Shown: in pieces, positions 57,921 to 64,000 of the stretch
How the letters are laid out: every line of letters begins with the position of its first letter
Position numbering within the stretch: position 1 is the first letter of the stretch
Assembly (NCBI RefSeq): GCF_026212465.1
Contig: NC_080058.1
Span: 10,371,363 to 10,435,362, forward strand
Reading direction: 5' to 3'
Length of the DNA: 64,000 nt
Source: Amaranthus tricolor
Lineage: Eukaryota; Streptophyta; Magnoliopsida; Caryophyllales; Amaranthaceae
Program-made: the position numbers and the translations under genes
The notes under the pieces: generated by a model
What the model saw: only the letters and a program-made list of their open reading frames with translations
Told to the model about the DNA's origin: nothing
Database searches by the model: none

Positions 57921-60900
57921 TCTGAAAAATCTTGAACTCTAAGTCGTCTTCTGAAATCGATAAATCTATCAGTTGATATGGGTTTTGTGAAAATATCTGC
58001 GAGCTGCTCCCCCGTCTTGCAGAATTGTAGTTCGATCTCTTTCTTATCTACTAACTCACGAATGTAGTGATGTCGTATCTCGATGTGCTTTGATCTGCTA
58101 TGAAACACTGGATTCTTCGTCATTGCTATTGTTGACATGTTGTCGCAGAACATTGTTGTTGGTGTCTCTTGCTTATGTTGTAGATCGATTAATATCCTTC
58201 TCAGCCAGACTGCTTCTCGTGCTGCACTTGTTGCTGCAATGTACTCTGCTTCTGCTGATGATAAAGCTACTGTCGCCTGTTTTTTTGATGATCATGAGAC
58301 CACCTTGTTTCCAAGCTGAAATACGTACCCGCTTGTACTTTTTCTATCATCCACGCTTCCAGCCCAGTCGCTATCGGTGTATCCTGTGAGCTTGAAATCT
58401 TTTTCAGTTTCGTACATGATCCCATAGCTTTTTGTTCCCTTAATGTATCTGAGAATCCTCTTTGCTGCTGTTAGATGATCCTTGCTCGGTTCACTCATGA
58501 ACCTGGATACGATGCTGATCAGCGTTGACTATATCTGGTCTTGTATGTGTGAGATAAATAAGAGAGCCGACCAAGCTTCGATACATTGCTCCGTCGACTT
58601 TTGGTTTGCCATCGTACTTTGATAACTTCTCATTGATTGCCATTGGTGTAGCCAGCGGTTTACATTCACCCATGTTGAATTTCTTGAGAAGGTCTTCTGC
58701 ATATTTCTCTTGTGATAGAAATATTCTTCCTGGGCTTTGTTTGATTTGTATGCCAAGGAAGTATTTCATTGTAACAAGGTCTGTCATCTCGTACTCCTTC
58801 ATCATAGCCTTTTTAAATTCTTCGATCATCGTTGGGTGTGTGCCTGTATAGATTAGATCATCCACGTACAAGCATAAAATGAGAAAGTTGTTACCTTGTG
58901 TCTTGATGTATAGTGAAGGTTCACTCGGACTCTTGATGAAACCATGCTGGAGAAGATGATTGTCGATGTTGCTGTTCCACGCTCGGGGTGCTTGTTTGAG
59001 TCCGTACAGAGCTTTTCGAAGGCGATATACTTTGTCTTCTTGGCCTTTGATGACGTATCCCTGCGGTTGCTCGACGTACACTTCTTCTTCGAGTTCTCCA
59101 TTTAGAAATGCTGATTTGACATCGAGTTGAAAGACTGGTAGCTGATGTTGTGCTGCTAATGCCAGGACTGTTCTGATTGTCTCCATGCGGACAACTGGTG
59201 CATATGTTTCGTTGAAGTCGATTCCTGGTTGTTGCACATATCCCTTTGCTACGAGCCTTGCTTTGTACTTGTTGATAGAGCCATCATCATTATGTTTCAC
59301 CTTGTAGACCCACTTGAGTCCGATGACTTCCTTATCTTGTGGTTTGTCTACAAGTTTCCATGTGTGATTCTTCTCAATCATTTTGATTTCTTCGTTCATA
59401 GCCTCAATCCATGTTTCTTCTTGTGCTGCTTCTTGAAATGTTTGTGGCTCACTAGAGAAGAGAGCCATCATTGCTTGGTCACAATGGTAATCTTGTAACC
59501 ATGATGGCGGTTGCCGATCTCGTGTTGATCTTCGGGCTTCTTGATGTTGAGGAGTTGAACGTGATGTTTGGCTTCTTGAGCTTGGGAATGATCTTGTACT
59601 TTCAGATGTACTTGGACTCGGAGATGATGGGTTTATTGGTTGGTCTGCTCCATCTTCTTCACTTGGATCTCTTAGGAGAGTATCTCCTTCGCGAGCTTCA
59701 GTTTCTTTTTCTTTCCACATCCATTCGGCTGCTTCGTCGAAAATTACGTCTCTAGAGATGATTAATTGTTTAGATTCAGGCTTGTAAAGGCGATATCCTT
59801 TTGTTTCGTGACTGTATCCAATGAATATGCATTTTTCTCCCTTCTCATTGAGCTTTTCCCGATTCTCCTTCGGGATGTGGGCATAAGCTACGCATCCGAA
59901 CACTTTGAGGTGTTCTACTCTTGGCTTTCTCTTGTGCCAGGCTTCATATGGCGTTAAATCCCTAACTGCTTTTGTGGGAGATCTATTGAGGATATATACT
60001 GCCGTGTGAACAGCTTCGGCCCAGTATCCTTTAGGTAGATGTTTACCCTGCATCATGCTGCGGGCCATCTCTGCTATAGTGCGGTTTTTCCTTTCCGCGA
60101 CACCATTTTGTTGTGGTGTACGCCTTGCTGTAAGTTCTCTTTTAATCCCATGCTTCTTACAGAAACTGTTGAATTCGTTGCTTGTAAATTCTCCGCCACG
60201 ATCCGTTCTAAGAATCTTAAGAGAATGCCCACTTTGATTTTCTGTGAGGGCTTTGAATTCCATGAAGTGGGAAAAAGCTTCTGATTTTTTCTCCAGGAAA
60301 TATACCCACATCATGCGGGAGTAGTCATCTACCAACAAAAGAAAATATCTTTTTCCGCCAAGAGACGGATTCTTGGTAGGACCCCAGATATCTGCATGAA
60401 CAAGCTCTAGAGGAGCCTTGGCCCTCCAAGGTGCGGTAGGAAATGGCAATCTGTGCATCTTGCCATATATACAGCCTTCACAAATTTTTCTTTCATTTTT
60501 TATTGATGGTAGTCCAATTACAATTTCTTTTTGTTTTAATAGTTTTAGACTGTTAAAATTTAGATGCCCGAATCTCAAATGCCATAAGGTGGATTCATCA
60601 TTTATTGAGCTTAAAGCCAATTTTTCTTCAAATGGCAATTTTAATAGGAATATTTTGTTAGGAGCCATTTCAACAGTTGTTATTATCTGACCCTTATTTT
60701 TATCATAGATTTGACATTTGTTATTCTCAAATTTAACCATATATCCTTTTTTAATTAATTGGCCTACGCTTAATAAATTTTGTGCAAGTCCGGGAACATA
60801 AAAAACTTCATGAATTAATTTTGATGATCCATTTTTTGTTTTAACGGCAATTGTTCCTTTTCCGGCGACATCTTCTTTTTTACCGTCGCCAAGTGTGATG

Positions 60901-61989
60901 TGTGTTTTAACATTTTCGTCAAGAGTGACAAAATAATTTTTATTGCCAGTCATGTGGTTTGAACAACCACTATCAATATACCATATGTCACTTACTTTTT
61001 CTTGTGCATTTAATCCAGTGTAAAATATTTGCTCTCCGGAATTATTATTTTTGGAATAGTTTGCTTCTTTTTGTCGATACCAACAATCTTTTTCGAGGTG
61101 AGTGTGTTTTTTACACCTCTTACATTTATACCGACAATCATTAGTATTGTGGTTAGTTTTCTTACATAATTTACAATAAAGGTCAGTTTGATTATTTAAT
61201 CGATTACTTTGATTTTTAAAATTTCCTCTCCCTTTGCTACAATTAGTTGATGTTTGTCCTTTTTCATAATTTTTACAATTACTATTTTTATTTCCACTAT
61301 TAGAAAATTTTAATTTAGCTTGAAATGCTTGTTCTAGTGGTTCTTTGTTAAATCTTTTTAATCTATCTTCATGTGCAAGTAGTGATCCCATTAATTCGGG
61401 CATACTTAATTGAGATAAATTTTTCTTGTTAACTTCTTCTATTGTTGTGGCAACAATGTTATATTTTTGTGAAAGACTCCTTAATATTTTTCGAATCACA
61501 TTTTCATCTTCTATTTTACCACCATTTAATCTTATTTGATAAACTATATTAGTGACTCGGTCAAAAAATGAATGTATTGTTTCATTTTCTGCCATTAATA
61601 GATTATCAAATTCTCTCCATAGTGATTGGAGTTTAAAAAGAATTACCTCTTCGGAACCTCTGTATTTTGTCTCCAGGATCCTCCAAGCCTCCGTAGCTGT
61701 TTTTGCAGGCATGATCGTTGTAAGTATTGCCTCGTCGACTCCACGATATAATAGGGATAGGGCATAGTTATCCCTTATCCTATCTTGTTTATATTGTTTT
61801 ATTTTTGTTTCATCCCAAGATGACTCTTTAGTGTCATCTTTGGGTGGTTGCTCGTAACTTTTTTGTACTAATTCTCATAAATCTTGGGAGATAAATATTG
61901 ACCTCATTTGTATAGCCCATTGTTCATATTTTTTCTCCCTTAAATGTGGGAACCCAATTAACTTGGGGGTAATTAGTGGTTGAGGTCAT
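57917..61989 (-). pseudogene. copia gag-pol polyprotein with four lesions
   Basis: Minus strand. The ATG at 61989 (MTSTTNYP) is followed by a frameshift at the C run 61965-61969 and a TGA at 61877-61875. From there the frame is open for over 1100 codons to 58491. Counting from the Met at 61712: Gag helices (1-125, UBN2-like), two CCHC knuckles (C180-C193 and C197-C210), protease WYIDSGCSNHM (D247), gag-pre-integrase LWHLRFGHLN, integrase core (ELVHADIWGPT, LRTDRGGEF, GVAERKNRT), RT (WVYKVKHNDDGSINKYKARL, QLDVKSAFLNG, LCLYVDDLIYTG). A one-base frameshift near 58517 and a TGA at 58294-58292 separate the RNase H part (AEAEYIAA, FCDNMSTIAM, SKHIEIRHHYIRE, ADIFTKP), which ends at 57917. Both TGA stops stand where related proteins have Trp. 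Two zinc knuckles instead of the usual one are notable. Confidence 0.95.
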
Positions 61990-62075
61990 TTTTTATTTTA
62001 TGGTTAGAGGTTTATTTTATTGTGGAGTATGTTGGTTAATGTGTTTAGGTTGTTTGGAGGTCTTGGTTTTAATTA

Positions 62076-62087
62076 GCTCTGATACCA
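62076..62087 (-). other. Primer-binding site, tRNA-iMet (copia element)
   Basis: TGGTATCAGAGC on the minus strand, two bases after the 5' LTR. Confidence 0.92.
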
Positions 62088-62089
62088 AA

Positions 62090-62371
62090 TGTAGGAAAAA
62101 TTTAGATGGTAAAATAGTGAATGGATTTATTTTGAGAGGAAGATGAATGAATATGTAGAATGAATATTGTTCTTCATTGCACAAAAAATTGATTACATCA
62201 ATGGGTATTTATAGTGCAAGTTTACTAAAATATCTTAGATATTTTTAATTTTTTAATTACTTTTCTAGAATCTTCCATTATATTATCTTAGATATTTTTA
62301 TTTTTTAATTCTTTAGTTTAGATATTTTTATATTTAATTAAAATCCTAGATTTTTCTAGATTATTTTAACA
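62090..62371 (-). repeat. 5' LTR of the copia element
   Basis: 282 bp; TGTTAAAATAATCTAG at its start and ...TCCTACA at its end on the minus strand. Confidence 0.96.
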
Positions 62372-62464
62372 AGCTATACTAGTATATAAATTCGTCAAAA
62401 AGTTTATTAGTATGGAAATACCTATAAATAAAATAAAATTTTAATGCAATTGAATATTATTGTG

Positions 62465-62965
62465 AACATGATTTGAATGTTCCACAATCATATTTTAATA
62501 TGTAAAAATGCTTTTATTTGGCAAAGCTCTATAAAATCGTTATTTGTAAATTTCCCGTTCTTTTATAGTATTATATGATTTTATGATTTGATCTAATAAA
62601 ATCTTTTTGAAAACTTATAAAATCATAATTAATGTAATAAAATCTTTTGAATATCAGACAATCACATATGAAATTGTAAAAATGCTCTATTCGGTAAACT
62701 CTCGGCAATTGATATTTTTTTGTTTTTTTCTATAGTGTTGTATGATTGCATGATTGTATGATTTAATTTAATATCTTTTTTAAAAATTTAATTTTAATAC
62801 TTAAATCATAATTAATGTAATAAAATCTTTTAATAGTCACACAATCACATTTTAACCTATAAAAATATTACATTTGGCAAAATTTTATAAAATTGCCATA
62901 TGAAAATTTTTAATTCTTTTATAGTATTGTATAATATGATTTGAATAATTGCATAATTTTGCTAC
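62465..62965. repeat. Decayed ~180-bp tandem repeat
   Basis: Blocks with AAAAATGCTYTATTYGGYAAA..., TTCTATAGTRTTRTATGATT-like words, and CATAATTAATGTAATAAAATC followed by TTTTRAATA and CACAATCACAT start at about 62508, 62686 and 62864; a partial unit precedes them. Strongly AT-rich, no ORF. Confidence 0.7.
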
Positions 62966-63275
62966 ATTGATTTCTCATCAACTGTTAATAAGAAGGTGGT
63001 CACTTGATTTTAATAGGTATATTATCAATCTATTTTTATACAAAAACTATATATTATCAATAATAAGTTCACTTAATTTTAAAATGCTATTGTTTTAGTC
63101 GAATGAGAATTAATTGAGAGAAAGATGAAAGAGGAGAGCCAGGGGAACAATGCAAAGATAGAAGAAGGTGATTCCACTCAATTTGTATTGACAACAATCA
63201 AATAGTTTGAGAATCGAGTCTTATTTCGGTTGGAGAATAAGTATTGCTTTTTCGGATAAAATTTTGTAATTTAAT

Positions 63276-63546
63276 TATGATATCTTAGATTGAGCTTTAA
63301 AAAAGATTGATAGACTACTTTTATCTACTGGGTGCATCTTCTTTTCTAGGAAGCCTATTTACCAAAAACTCCACAGTTAAGCGTGTTTGGTGGAGAGCAA
63401 TCTTAGGATGTGTAATCTCCTAGGAAGTTTTCTTATGTGCGCACAAGTGAGGCTAAAATGCGTTGAATGGACTTGTGTTGGTTTGTAGAATCAGTCTACA
63501 ACGCCTATGCATAATTGTCGATGTTCCGATGGGCGGAAGTGTTACA
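63276..63546 (+). mobile_element. Cassandra TRIM solo LTR, second copy
   Basis: 271 bp from TATGATATCTTAG to GGAAGTGTTACA; the first dinucleotide has changed from TG. The 5S-derived core at 63330-63444 keeps AAAACTCCACAGTTAAGCGT, TCTTAGGATGTGTAATCTCC and TAGGAAGTTTTC. Flanks TTAAT and TCAAT differ at one base. Its 5S core is in places closer to 5S rRNA (ACAGTTAAGCGTG) than that of the copy at 45302. Confidence 0.9.
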
Positions 63547-64000
63547 TCAATTATAATTTAGTCCTTTCCTTCCTTCAGCAAACCTTAAAAAATTATGAAA
63601 GAGTTTAAGTAAACATTTAGAAAGGGATTGTGTTTGCTACGTCTCAAACCAAACAAAGTGTATTGTATTTAATTAGAATATTCCATTTCCAAATGCTTAA
63701 AATACAAAACCAACCACCCCTAACATTAACTATTGTATATGCTATTTTGTTAATCAATTGCTTTAAATGTTATGTGAGTGGCTTATGTGAAAAGTACAAT
63801 AATGGTGATGGACAAGTATGATTTTACACCCTATAAGGTGGTTGCTACTTGTTAGTGGTTACACATTAAAGTCAATTGTGTAAAGTGTAATTATTGTCCT
63901 TTGGGAGACATTCATAGTCAATAGCATTAACCATTACTTGTATTTCGTATTCATTTTGCATTATTTTTATTGAAATTTTATGTTGTAATGTGTAATCTTA
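63547..64000. other. AT-rich window end
   Basis: A 63-codon frame at 63630-63821 has no family motif; nothing else seen. Confidence 0.45.

Larger units (their letters stand above)
57629..62371 (-). mobile_element. Full-length Ty1-copia retrotransposon, minus strand
   Basis: 4743 bp with two 282-bp LTRs (57629-57910 and 62090-62371), flanked by AGCTA on both sides (57624-57628, 62372-62376). Read on the minus strand the order is LTR, PBS, gag with two zinc knuckles, protease, integrase, reverse transcriptase, RNase H, PPT, LTR, which is the copia order. The LTRs differ at one position that I saw (GGATCTTCC versus GAATCTTCC), so it is a recent insertion. Coding capacity is nearly complete but has two stops and two frameshifts. 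Confidence 0.97.

Overview
This window looks like nuclear DNA of a flowering plant, most likely a eudicot. It is very AT-rich, has one recognisable host gene (a SAUR-type auxin-response gene) and is otherwise a graveyard of plant transposable elements. The plant signatures are retrotransposons primed by initiator Met-tRNA (PBS reading TGGTATCAGAGC), two Cassandra LTRs carrying a relict 5S rRNA domain, Stowaway MITEs with TA target sites, CACTA, hAT and MULE transposons, and a plant-mobile-domain fragment. I cannot name the species. No rRNA, tRNA or CRISPR locus was found.

Layout. 1-6.9 kb: MITEs, inverted repeats and a decayed tandem repeat. 6.9-13.7 kb: a CACTA (En/Spm) element with two decayed transposase genes. 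14.2-18.4 kb: a hAT transposon inserted inside an LTR whose relative lies at 51.1-51.7 kb on the other strand. 19 kb: the tail of a LINE. 21.2-23.9 kb: a non-autonomous CACTA element holding a ~690 bp TA-rich microsatellite. 26.0-29.25 kb: a MULE-like element with a broken transposase on the minus strand, converging on a plant-mobile-domain fragment on the plus strand. 29.6-44.3 kb: a nest of retroelements. An 11 kb Ty3-gypsy chromovirus (30854-41839, near-identical 2.66 kb LTRs, TSD GTTAA) sits in an older LTR, next to a gag remnant that is itself split by a solo LTR (TSD ACCAC). 45.3 kb: Cassandra solo LTR. 48.6-49.2 kb: the SAUR gene with its TATA box. 51-57 kb: solo LTR, SINE, Stowaway pair, LTR fragment and hAT MITE. 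57.6-62.4 kb: a nearly intact Ty1-copia element on the minus strand (TSD AGCTA). 62.4-63.5 kb: a decayed tandem repeat and a second Cassandra LTR.

The elements relate by nesting and decay, not by operons. The most interesting points are: the gypsy element, whose LTRs look identical apart from homopolymer lengths while its genes carry several disabling changes; a separate acidic ORF placed before its gag; the tail-to-tail MULE/plant-mobile-domain element with palindromic ends; and several precise insertions (solo LTRs, SINE, MITEs) dated relative to each other by target-site duplications. All boundaries were read by eye; identity levels were judged from side-by-side reading, not computed.
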